From: Rickettsiales bacterium
Lineage (GTDB): Bacteria; Pseudomonadota; Alphaproteobacteria; Rickettsiales; UBA3002
Direction: 5' to 3'
Assembly: GCA_002725445.1 (NCBI GenBank)
Contig: PBPD01000052.1
Location: forward strand, 1-8,955
Length of the DNA stretch: 8,955 nucleotides
The position numbers and the translations under genes were made by a program. Positions within the stretch are counted from its first letter, which is position 1. Each line of letters starts with the position of its first letter. Positions 1 to 6,154 of this stretch are shown here, piece after piece. The notes below the pieces were generated by a model that was not told the DNA's origin, did not search any database, and saw only the letters and a list, made by a program, of their open reading frames with translations.

Positions 1-489
1 AACTTCACCAAGTCGATGCATATCTCGTGCTATTCCTTCACGGCCGTTGCACAACGTGCTTACCCGATGATGAAAGCCAATGGCGGCGGTAGCCTGCTGA
101 CGCTGAGCTATCTGGGGGCAGAGCGCGTAATGCCTCATTATAATGTGATGGGCGTTGCAAAGGCGGCATTGGAAACCAGCGTGCAGTATCTGGCGGTAGA
201 TCTTGGTGGTGATAACATCCGTGTGAATGCTATTTCGGCAGGCCCTATCAAAACGCTGGCCGCGATGGGTATTGGTGATTTCCGCTATATTCTGAAATGG
301 AACGAGCTGAACTCACCGCTTAAGCGCAATACCACCATTGACGATGTAGGTGGCACAGGTCTGTATTTGCTGTCTGATCTGGGCAAAGGCATGACGGGCG
401 AAGTGCTGCATGTGGATGCGGGTTATCATGTCGTGGGCATGAAGGCGATTGACGCGCCCGACATCGCGCTAGAAGTGAAAAAGGACTAG
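1..489 (+). CDS. fabI: Enoyl-[acyl-carrier-protein] reductase FabI, 3' part
   Basis: This is the C-terminal 162 residues of the NAD(P)H-dependent enoyl-ACP reductase that performs the last reduction in each cycle of type II fatty acid synthesis in the cytoplasm. The frame is open from base 1, so roughly the first 100 residues, including the N-terminal part of the Rossmann cofactor fold, lie outside the window; the first internal ATG at 16 is not the true start. The fragment opens with NFTKSMHISCYSF, typical of FabI. The catalytic pair is visible as Y47 and K54 of the fragment (YNVMGVAK, equivalent to Y156 and K163 of E. coli FabI), with a second conserved tyrosine at Y37. NVLIMAGIS-type FabI ends are followed here by the usual GEVLHVDAGYH stretch near the C-terminus. 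The TAG stop lies three bases before the aroC start, so the two genes are almost certainly co-transcribed. Identification is firm. Confidence 0.95.
   Translation, partial: NFTKSMHISCYSFTAVAQRAYPMMKANGGGSLLTLSYLGAERVMPHYNVMGVAKAALETSVQYLAVDLGGDNIRVNAISAGPIKTLAAMGIGDFRYILKWNELNSPLKRNTTIDDVGGTGLYLLSDLGKGMTGEVLHVDAGYHVVGMKAIDAPDIALEVKKD
482..485 (+). promoter_or_regulatory. Ribosome binding site deciding the TTG start of aroC
   Basis: AGGA in an A-rich context (AAAAAGGAC, 478-486) lies seven bases upstream of the TTG at 493 and inside the fabI coding sequence. It supports the TTG as the aroC start, since no ATG or GTG lies between the fabI stop and this codon. Confidence 0.7.
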
Positions 490-492
490 TGC

Positions 493-1563
493 TTGAACAA
501 TAGGTTCGGACAGTTATTCTCTTTCACAAGCTGGGGTGAAAGCCATGGTGAGGCCATTGGCTGTGTGGTGGACGGTGTGCCGTCACGCATTCCGTTAAGC
601 GAGGCGGACATTCAGCCTTATCTGGATGCACGTAAGCCCGCACAATCCCGCTACACGACCCAGCGCAAAGAGAGTGATACGGTCAAAATTCTCTCAGGCG
701 TGTTCGAAGGGCAGACCACGGGGCATCCCATTAGTCTGATCATCCATAACGAAGACCAGAAATCCAAAGATTACGGCGATATCAAAGACAAGTTTCGCCC
801 CGGCCATGCCGACTATACCTATTGGGGAAAATACGGCATCCGCGATTACCGTGGGGGTGGCCGCTCGTCTGCGCGCGAAACCGCCATGCGTGTGGCGGCG
901 TCTGCCATAGCCCGCAAAATTCTGGGCGAATCGATTCAGGTGCGAGGCGCGCTGGTGCAATTGGGCGACAAACACATCAATCGCGACAACTGGGACTGGG
1001 CAGAGGTGAACAATAATCCTTTCTGGTGCCCGGATGCAGAAGCAGCCAAAGACTGGGCTGATTATCTGGATGGGATTCGCAAAGACGGTTTATCCGTTGG
1101 AGCTGTGATTGAAGTGGTGGCTGAAGGTGTGCCAGTGGGCTGGGGCGAGCCTGTTTATGGCAAGTTGGATACTGAGATTGCCGCGGCCATGATGAGCATT
1201 AATGCAGTGAAGGGCGTGGAAATGGGCGCAGGCTTTGCGTCTGCTGCGTTCACCGGCGTAGAAAATGCGGATGAAATGCGCATGGGGAACGACGGGCCCG
1301 TCTTTTCAAACAACCATGCTGGCGGCGTTTTGGGTGGTATTTCATCAGGCCAGCCAATTGTGTGTCGCTTCGCGGTGAAGCCAACCAGCTCCATCCTAAC
1401 GGAAGTCAATACAATAGACACGCAGGGCAATGAAACGACCATCATGACCAAAGGGCGTCACGATCCATGTGTAGGGATCCGCGCGGTGCCTGTGGGCGAG
1501 GCGATGATGGCCTGTGTGCTGGCCGATCAGAAACTGCGCTACCAGGCGCGCCAGTCAGGATAA
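493..1563 (+). CDS. aroC: Chorismate synthase AroC
   Basis: This enzyme converts 5-enolpyruvylshikimate-3-phosphate to chorismate, the last step of the shikimate pathway, using reduced FMN in the cytoplasm. The 356-residue length is normal for the family. All three family signatures are present: GESHGEAIGCVVDGVP near residues 16-31, GGRSSARETAMRVAA near residues 120-135, and RHDPCVGIRAVPVGEAMMACVLAD near the C-terminus. The start is a TTG at 493. The frame is shared with fabI and closed by the fabI stop at 487-489, so no upstream start is possible, and the N-terminus NNRFGQLFSFTSWGESHG fits the family. An AGGA Shine-Dalgarno core at 482-485 lies inside the last fabI codons, seven bases before the TTG, which suggests translational coupling. 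The last 25 bases overlap the 3' end of the opposite-strand ankyrin gene. Confidence 0.97.
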   Translation: MNNRFGQLFSFTSWGESHGEAIGCVVDGVPSRIPLSEADIQPYLDARKPAQSRYTTQRKESDTVKILSGVFEGQTTGHPISLIIHNEDQKSKDYGDIKDKFRPGHADYTYWGKYGIRDYRGGGRSSARETAMRVAASAIARKILGESIQVRGALVQLGDKHINRDNWDWAEVNNNPFWCPDAEAAKDWADYLDGIRKDGLSVGAVIEVVAEGVPVGWGEPVYGKLDTEIAAAMMSINAVKGVEMGAGFASAAFTGVENADEMRMGNDGPVFSNNHAGGVLGGISSGQPIVCRFAVKPTSSILTEVNTIDTQGNETTIMTKGRHDPCVGIRAVPVGEAMMACVLADQKLRYQARQSG

Positions 1564-2441
1564 TCTTCCATTAGCTCGGCTTTGCTAAACGTCCCCTGAC
1601 GAAAATAGGCCGACCATTTGCCGCACCGTTCTTTAAGGTCTGCGTCGGTGCCAACCCCTGATTTTCTACGTTGGCGGTTCGACACCATTTGGTGCAGATC
1701 ATTCACTACGGCCTTCTGAATTTTTTCATACACTTCACGCTGAAGCTCTCTTGATTTGATGGGGAAATACTGCCTGATTTTTTGCATGCTTTGCTTTAGC
1801 TCTGTCGTGTGCGCTTGCAGTGTTTTCTGTTGCGTGGATTTGGTCACCTTGTCCTGCCCACTCTGATAATAATAATTGTAGTAGGCAAGGGCGCAGCTGT
1901 GGAACGCCATCGTATGCACCATTTTGTCCAGTCCGGCCTGACTGGTCATTTCCATATGATGTTGTCTGTCGGTAGTGATCTTATTTTTTACAATCTCAAT
2001 CAATTCCTCATTGCCGCTGGCATTGGCATATTGCCACAAATTGGCGCCGTTAGCGTCTTTGACTGTATAGCTTGCGCCTTTGCTCAGCAGATATTCAACC
2101 ACATCTTTATTGCCAGCCTGTGCGGCCAGCATGATGGGATAATACTGATTCTCGCCAGAGAAATTCACGTCTGCTCCATGTTTTACCAGCAATGTGGTCA
2201 TGGGCAGGGCTTCGCCATCCACGCGCGATGCAGCGATGCCAAGCAACGGCCAGCCATTGATGTCGGTGATATTGAGATTGGCATTTTCGGGCAACGTATA
2301 TTGCAATTCGGCCGCGTTCCCCATGGCCACGCTATAGATGATCGCGTCTTTCTGGCTGGCGGTTTGTGCCCAAGCACCATGCGCGAACATGAAAAATAAA
2401 GTGAAAAACCCGGCTAGCTGCTTGAAACCCATATGCTCCAT
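1539..2441 (-). CDS. Secreted ankyrin-repeat protein with uncharacterised C-terminal domain
   Basis: A 300-residue protein that is probably exported to the periplasm. Residues 1-25 look like a Sec signal peptide: short N-region, hydrophobic LAGFFTLFFMFA core, and a likely cut after GAWA before Q26. Residues about 29-155 form roughly four ankyrin repeats; the clearest are 60-93 (NGWPLLGIAA...LLVKHGADVN) and 97-127 (PIMLAAQAGNKDVVEYLLSKGA). Residues about 160-300 are a charged, probably helical region matching no family I know; its two cysteines, C183 and C273, could form a disulfide after export. Ankyrin repeats usually mediate protein binding, so a binding or scaffold role is plausible, but the partner is unknown. 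The start ATG at 2441 has only a weak Shine-Dalgarno; an in-frame ATG at 2432 would remove three residues. The gene overlaps aroC by 25 bases at its 3' end and is divergent from htpG. Confidence 0.85.
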   Translation of the reverse strand: MEHMGFKQLAGFFTLFFMFAHGAWAQTASQKDAIIYSVAMGNAAELQYTLPENANLNITDINGWPLLGIAASRVDGEALPMTTLLVKHGADVNFSGENQYYPIMLAAQAGNKDVVEYLLSKGASYTVKDANGANLWQYANASGNEELIEIVKNKITTDRQHHMEMTSQAGLDKMVHTMAFHSCALAYYNYYYQSGQDKVTKSTQQKTLQAHTTELKQSMQKIRQYFPIKSRELQREVYEKIQKAVVNDLHQMVSNRQRRKSGVGTDADLKERCGKWSAYFRQGTFSKAELMEDYPDWRAW

Positions 2442-2448
2442 CCCATAT
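2421..2448 (+). promoter_or_regulatory. RpoH (sigma-32) heat-shock promoter of htpG
   Basis: CTTGAAA at 2421-2427 is followed after 13 bases by TCCCATAT at 2441-2448. This is one base away from the classical heat-shock consensus CTTGAAA and CCCCATNT with normal spacing. The predicted transcript would start near 2455-2457, giving a leader of about 35 bases before the htpG ATG. All but the last seven bases lie inside the first codons of the divergent ankyrin gene. HtpG is a known RpoH target, so context and motif agree. Confidence 0.75.
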
Positions 2449-2459
2449 TACATCCAGTT

Positions 2460-2489
2460 AATATAGCAAAAACAATGGTGGAGTAACAA
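2460..2489 (-). promoter_or_regulatory. Possible sigma-70-type promoter of the ankyrin gene
   Basis: On the - strand, TTGTTA (2484-2489) and TATATT (2460-2465) are separated by 18 bases and point toward the ankyrin gene start at 2441. The boxes would overlap the htpG leader and its Shine-Dalgarno. The match is moderate and the region is AT-rich, so this is tentative. Confidence 0.35.
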
Positions 2490-2490
2490 C

Positions 2491-4395
2491 ATGTCTAGCA
2501 AAAAGGCTGCTGCAAGCAATGGCAAAGCGGAGTCTATCGAGTTTTCTGCAGAAATAAGCAAAGTACTGCAGCTCATGATTCATTCGCTGTACACCAACAA
2601 AGATATCTTTCTTCGCGAGCTGATTTCCAATGCGTCGGATGCATGCGACAAGCTGCGCTATCAGGCCGTGCAAAATGATGCGTTGCTGGACGGCGATGCA
2701 GAATTGAAAATCCGTATTGCGGCAGATAAAGACAACAAAACCATTCGCGTAGGTGATAATGGCATCGGCATGAACCGCGATGATTTGATTGCGAATCTTG
2801 GTACGATTGCAAAGTCTGGCACGCAGGAATTTATTCAGTCGCTCACTGGCGATAACAAGAAAGATGTCAGCCTGATCGGGCAGTTTGGTGTGGGGTTCTA
2901 TTCTGCCTTTATGGTGGCAGACAAAGTGGAAGTGCGCACCCGCAAAGCAGGCGAAGATACGGGCTGGCTATGGGTGTCGGAAGGTGACGGGCAATTCACC
3001 ATCCAACCCATGGAGGATGTAAATCGTGGCACAGAAATTACCCTGCATGTAAATGACGACGCCAAGGAATATCTGGACGCGTTTAAGCTGAAATTCATTG
3101 CGCAGACCTATTCCGATCATATTTCCTTCCCTATCATGCTGGAAGATGCGGAAGGTAATGAAGAAAAAGTGAACGAAGGTTCGGCCATTTGGGCACGCCC
3201 AAAAAGCGACATTACCGATGAGCAGTATAAAGAGTTTTATCATCACGTAGCGCACCAGCCCGATGAGCCGTGGTTAACTCTGCACAACAAAGCAGAAGGC
3301 GTAGTGGAGTACACGAACTTGCTTTATGTGCCGTCGATGAAGCCGTTCGATCTGTTCAACCCCGAGCGCCGACGCCGTGTGAAGCTATATGTAAAGCGCG
3401 TCTTCATTAGCGATGAAGGGGTCGATCTGGTGCCACATTATCTGCGCTTTTTGCGGGGCGTAGTGGACAGTCAGGATTTGCCGCTCAATATCAGTCGCGA
3501 AACCCTGCAGGATAATCCGGTGCTGAAAAAGATCCGCGATGCGATCACGAAGAAAGTGCTGAACGAGCTGAAAAAGAAAGCGGCCAAAGACAGCGAAGAT
3601 TATCTGTCGTTTTGGAATAATTTTGGCGCCGTGTTGAAAGAAGGATTGTGCGAACACGATACCCCGCGCGATCTGCTGTTTGATGCCTGCCGTTTTTATT
3701 CCAGCCATGATGAATCGGCACCGATATCACTGGAGTCGTATGTCGAGCGTATGAAGGAAGGGCAGGAGCATATCTATTATATCAATGGCGATAATCTGGA
3801 TGCGCTGCGCCATAGTCCACAAATCGAAGGGTTCAAAAAGAAAGGCATCGAGGTGCTGTTCTTCACCGATCATGTTGATGATTTCTGGGTGAATGTGGCC
3901 AATAAATATAAAGATATTGGCTTCAAATCGGTATTGCGTGCCGGTAATGACCTGGACACTCTGGAAGGGGAAAGTGCGAGTGACGAGGAGACAAAAGAAG
4001 AAACGCCGTCGGCCGATATGGATGCCTTGATTACCTTCATGAAAGAGACATTGGGCGACATGGTGCGTGATGTGCGCACCACTTCTAAGCTTGCAGAAAG
4101 CCCGGTATGTCTGGCTGTGAATGAAGGGGATATGGATCCGCGTATGGAGCGTTTTCTGCTGGAGCATAAACAGCTGCCAAAAGGCACGGCAAAGATTCTG
4201 GAGATCAACCCGTCGCACCCAATCATTACCTCGCTGGCAAAGCAGTTGGGCAATGATGGGCAGCAAGAAGATGCGAAGGACGCGGTGCATTTGTTATTTG
4301 ATCAGGCGCGCATTATTGAAGGTGAAGCGATTGAAGATCCAAGCAATTTTGCTCGCCGCATGAGCGCGTTTATGGCACGTGGGCTGGCTGCCTAG
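2491..4395 (+). CDS. htpG: Molecular chaperone HtpG (Hsp90 family)
   Basis: A full-length 634-residue cytoplasmic ATP-dependent chaperone that works as a homodimer in late folding and protection of client proteins. The N-terminal GHKL ATPase domain (about 15-225) shows E43 and N47 in LRELISNASD, DNGIGM at 89-94, GTIAKSGT at 104-111 and the glycine-rich lid segment IGQFGVGFYSAF at 129-140. The middle domain (about 240-500) carries NISRETLQ at 333-340 with the catalytic arginine R336, the same number as in E. coli. The C-terminal dimerisation domain follows an acidic linker near 485-510. The ATG at 2491 has a good Shine-Dalgarno (GGTGGAG, 2477-2483) at seven bases. An RpoH-type promoter lies upstream at 2421-2448. 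No convincing terminator was seen after the stop, where a short spacer with DnaA and CtrA boxes leads to the PAS-GGDEF gene. Confidence 0.97.
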   Translation: MSSKKAAASNGKAESIEFSAEISKVLQLMIHSLYTNKDIFLRELISNASDACDKLRYQAVQNDALLDGDAELKIRIAADKDNKTIRVGDNGIGMNRDDLIANLGTIAKSGTQEFIQSLTGDNKKDVSLIGQFGVGFYSAFMVADKVEVRTRKAGEDTGWLWVSEGDGQFTIQPMEDVNRGTEITLHVNDDAKEYLDAFKLKFIAQTYSDHISFPIMLEDAEGNEEKVNEGSAIWARPKSDITDEQYKEFYHHVAHQPDEPWLTLHNKAEGVVEYTNLLYVPSMKPFDLFNPERRRRVKLYVKRVFISDEGVDLVPHYLRFLRGVVDSQDLPLNISRETLQDNPVLKKIRDAITKKVLNELKKKAAKDSEDYLSFWNNFGAVLKEGLCEHDTPRDLLFDACRFYSSHDESAPISLESYVERMKEGQEHIYYINGDNLDALRHSPQIEGFKKKGIEVLFFTDHVDDFWVNVANKYKDIGFKSVLRAGNDLDTLEGESASDEETKEETPSADMDALITFMKETLGDMVRDVRTTSKLAESPVCLAVNEGDMDPRMERFLLEHKQLPKGTAKILEINPSHPIITSLAKQLGNDGQQEDAKDAVHLLFDQARIIEGEAIEDPSNFARRMSAFMARGLAA

Positions 4396-4397
4396 CC

Positions 4398-4418
4398 TGT
4401 GGATAACGTTGTGTATAA
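4398..4418 (-). promoter_or_regulatory. Pair of DnaA boxes
   Basis: TGTGGATAA at 4398-4406 reads TTATCCACA on the - strand, and TGTGTATAA at 4410-4418 reads TTATACACA. Both match the DnaA box consensus TTATNCACA at every fixed position, point the same way and are three bases apart. They begin two bases after the htpG stop and lie just upstream of a CtrA box and a -10-like element. DnaA acts as a transcription factor at several cell-cycle promoters of alphaproteobacteria, which fits this position better than a replication origin. Confidence 0.55.
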
Positions 4419-4422
4419 GGTG

Positions 4423-4438
4423 TTAACAGAATATTAAC
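4423..4438 (+). promoter_or_regulatory. CtrA box
   Basis: TTAA (4423-4426), seven bases, then TTAAC (4434-4438) is a perfect match to the alphaproteobacterial CtrA consensus TTAA-N7-TTAAC. The first half coincides with a -35-like TTAACA (4423-4428), placed 16 bases before TATATA (4445-4450) or 18 before TATATT (4447-4452). The PAS-GGDEF start is 55 bases downstream. Overlap with a -35 is common at CtrA-activated promoters, but repression is also possible. Confidence 0.55.
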
Positions 4439-4452
4439 CTTTACTATATATT
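4423..4452 (+). promoter_or_regulatory. Likely promoter of the PAS-GGDEF gene
   Basis: TTAACA (4423-4428) and TATATA/TATATT (4445-4452) form a moderate -35/-10 pair 41 to 71 bases before the ATG at 4494. The weak -35 overlaps the CtrA box, as expected for a promoter that needs an activator. Confidence 0.45.
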
Positions 4453-4493
4453 GTGTGCTTGTAAGCCAAGCCAACAAAATATAGGAAGGCCAA

Positions 4494-5564
4494 ATGTCTG
4501 ATACTCCTAAAAAACGCACCGTATCCTCCAGCAAACTTTGGCAGCGCCTTATGCGCAAAGAAGCCTCGCGCACCTGGCGGCGCAGCAAACAGGCGTTGCA
4601 CCAGTTTACGGCTATTGGTCAGCTGAAGGAAGAAATTGCTCTCCTCTCGCATTATTCGGCTGATACGGTTTATCGTCTGCGCTACGGCACGATGAGCTAT
4701 GAATATATCAGCCCGTCTATAAAGCGTTTGCTTGGTTACAGCCCCGAAGAAATGAAGCATATCCAGATGCGCGATCTGATTAGCGAAACACGTCTGGTGC
4801 AAGAAGATATGCAATCCATTGAATGCTATGCGGGATTAGAAGCGGAACGCAAAGCGGGTGAGGTGTTGCAATGGCAGGCAGACTACCGGATGGTGCGCAA
4901 AGACGGGCAGGAAATCTGGGTATCTGACATCTCTTTCCCCTGGTTTGACGAGAATGGAAAAATCATCGGATCGATCGGCACATTGCGGGATGTAACCGCC
5001 CGCGTACAGGCAGAAAAGCGGTTGCAGGCGCTTTCGCATAAAGAAGCGGGCGTGGATGAGCTGACGGGTATGGTGCAAGCACAGCGTTTTGACGAGAAGA
5101 TTGAGTATGAGCTGAGACGTATCAAGCGCCATGGCGGCGAAATGAGTCTGCTGTTGTTGGATGTGGATGAGCTGAAACAGATTAATGAGCGCTATGGCCG
5201 CGAGTTTGGCGATTATGTATTGCAGTCAATTGCTCGGTTGGTGCGTGGGTGCATGCGCGAGAGCGATCTGGCAGCGCGCCTGTCTGGCGATGGGTTGGGG
5301 CTTATTCTGCCCAATACGAGCGTAGAAGGTGGCTATTGGCTGGCAGAGCGTATTCGTACCAGCATCGCGCAACATTGCTTTATTCGGGGCATGGAAGGCA
5401 AAGACATTGGCTGTACGGTGAGTATTGGTCTGGCAGGCGTGAGTGCGGACGATAAAGTAACCAAAGACAGCTTGCTGACTCTGGCGCAAAACCGTTTATA
5501 CGCAGCCATGCATAGCGGCAAAAATCAGGTCTCGTTGACTGAGACTGTGCCCGTCATGCAATAA
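4494..5564 (+). CDS. PAS-GGDEF protein with degenerate active site and intact I-site
   Basis: A 356-residue soluble signalling protein with no signal peptide or membrane segment. A basic N-terminus (1-36) leads into a PAS domain at about 55-170 (YISPSIKRLLGYSPEEM, then YRMVRKDGQEIWVSD and DENGKIIGSIGTLRDVTAR, the usual PAS/PAC pattern), a short coiled linker and a GGDEF domain at about 186-350. Metal and guanine-binding positions are kept: D223 in DVDELKQIN, N231 and D240. The signature loop that should read GGDEF or GGEEF is SGDGL at 264-268, so the catalytic acidic residue is missing. RxxD of the inhibitory c-di-GMP site is present as R255-D258 at the correct five-residue spacing. The DxLTGLxNR entry motif is also altered (DELTGMVQAQRF). 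It is therefore more likely a c-di-GMP receptor than a cyclase. Start supported by AGGA at 4483-4486. Confidence 0.9.
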   Translation: MSDTPKKRTVSSSKLWQRLMRKEASRTWRRSKQALHQFTAIGQLKEEIALLSHYSADTVYRLRYGTMSYEYISPSIKRLLGYSPEEMKHIQMRDLISETRLVQEDMQSIECYAGLEAERKAGEVLQWQADYRMVRKDGQEIWVSDISFPWFDENGKIIGSIGTLRDVTARVQAEKRLQALSHKEAGVDELTGMVQAQRFDEKIEYELRRIKRHGGEMSLLLLDVDELKQINERYGREFGDYVLQSIARLVRGCMRESDLAARLSGDGLGLILPNTSVEGGYWLAERIRTSIAQHCFIRGMEGKDIGCTVSIGLAGVSADDKVTKDSLLTLAQNRLYAAMHSGKNQVSLTETVPVMQ

Positions 5565-5574
5565 AGCGTGGCTA

Positions 5575-5772
5575 TTAAGCGATAATATCGGGATAGAGGG
5601 TTTGCTCTATTTTTGCGATGCGATCTTTCAGGCGCAACTTCTCTTTTTTCAAACGCGCTGCCTCAAAGTTAATATGGCCGTTCTCTGGCACGTCACTCAA
5701 ACGTGCATCTAGCGCCTTATGTTCTTGGCGAAGGCCTTCCAGTTCTTTGTGCAGAAACAGTTCATCATCCAT
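5575..5772 (-). CDS. Small DUF465 (YdcH-like) protein
   Basis: A 65-residue cytoplasmic protein with the pattern of the DUF465/YdcH family: an N-terminal helix with LxxEHxxLDxRL (about 13-25), a short loop, and a second helix ARLKKEKLRLKDRIAKIEQTL (about 38-59) that includes the diagnostic LKKEKLxLKDxI. The family consists of short helical hairpins common in proteobacteria; no biochemical role is established. The ATG at 5772 has only a weak GGGTAAG Shine-Dalgarno. The gene is convergent with the PAS-GGDEF gene (10 bases between stops) and divergent from a second DUF465 gene 382 bases away. A TATACT (5826-5831, - strand) upstream could be its -10, without a clear -35. Confidence 0.8.
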   Translation of the reverse strand: MDDELFLHKELEGLRQEHKALDARLSDVPENGHINFEAARLKKEKLRLKDRIAKIEQTLYPDIIA

Positions 5773-6154
5773 AGATACTTACCCAAGCAATAGTGTACAC
5801 ATTATTTTATTCATTCCGCTAGCCAAGTATAGTAGCAAAAAAACGCGTCTTTGCCCACAAAATTCGTACTAGTTGTTCAACTAAGTCCTCCTCTGAGGCT
5901 TGCACATATATACTTAAATTTCAGTTTTCTATATTTGTAGATTCATCTTTTTTGTAAAAGAATCATTGTAAGTGACTGTGTTTGAGAAATTGAAAAAGAC
6001 TTTATTTTTATAATGGTTCAAAAGAAAAAACTTGACTGCGAAATTGCTTGCAATATAAAGACAGGTTTGCTTTTATAATGTCTGTCCCCACAAGTTGTGC
6101 AATAAGGCTGATCAACAGCCAGGTTAAACTGTACCAACCCAGAAAGGATAGTCT
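5773..6154. other. AT-rich divergent intergenic region between two DUF465 genes
   Basis: No convincing gene was found in these 382 bases. The region is clearly more AT-rich than its surroundings, most of all from 5900 to 6080. It holds a 14-base inverted repeat TAGTTG-TT-CAACTA (5870-5883), two GANTC sites at 5940-5944 and 5960-5964 that face each other as an inverted pair, two TATAAT elements (6009-6014 and 6074-6079), a promoter-like pair at 6032-6059, and a small hairpin GGCTG-ATCAA-CAGCC (6106-6120) in the probable leader of the rightward gene. A small RNA cannot be excluded, but no terminator-like hairpin is visible inside the gap. Confidence 0.6.
6032..6059 (+). promoter_or_regulatory. 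Probable promoter of the rightward DUF465 gene
   Basis: TTGACT (6032-6037) and TATAAA (6054-6059) are 16 bases apart, close to the sigma-70 consensus. The transcript would start near 6066 and have a leader of about 90 bases. A second -10-like TATAAT at 6074-6079 lacks a matching -35. Confidence 0.5.

Noticed and set aside
16..18. ATG at 16 as the start of a short-chain dehydrogenase gene
   Set aside because: The frame is open from base 1 and the sequence before the ATG (NFTKS) already matches FabI, so the gene is cut by the window edge.
1809..2399. Long open frame on the + strand opposite the ankyrin gene
   Set aside because: Its translation is rich in Cys, His and Ile with no family pattern, it lacks a good ribosome binding site, and the - strand frame shows a signal peptide and ankyrin repeats.
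3727..4290. 187-codon open frame on the - strand inside htpG
   Set aside because: It is the antisense shadow of a highly conserved Hsp90 reading frame and has no family pattern.
4396..4493. Replication origin suggested by two DnaA boxes, an AT-rich stretch and a CtrA box
   Set aside because: The spacer is only 98 bases long, with just two DnaA boxes, and lies between ordinary genes with none of the usual origin neighbours in view. A regulated promoter explains it better. Genome-wide GC skew would settle the point.
5870..5883. Inverted repeat TAGTTG-TT-CAACTA as an attachment site or regulator operator
   Set aside because: Six-base arms in an AT-rich gap can arise by chance, no integrase or regulator gene is nearby, and no second copy was noticed.
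6009..6014. TATAAT at 6009-6014 as a separate promoter
   Set aside because: The nearest TTGAAA and TTGAGA are 13 and 21 bases away, outside normal spacing, and AT-rich sequence readily yields such hexamers.
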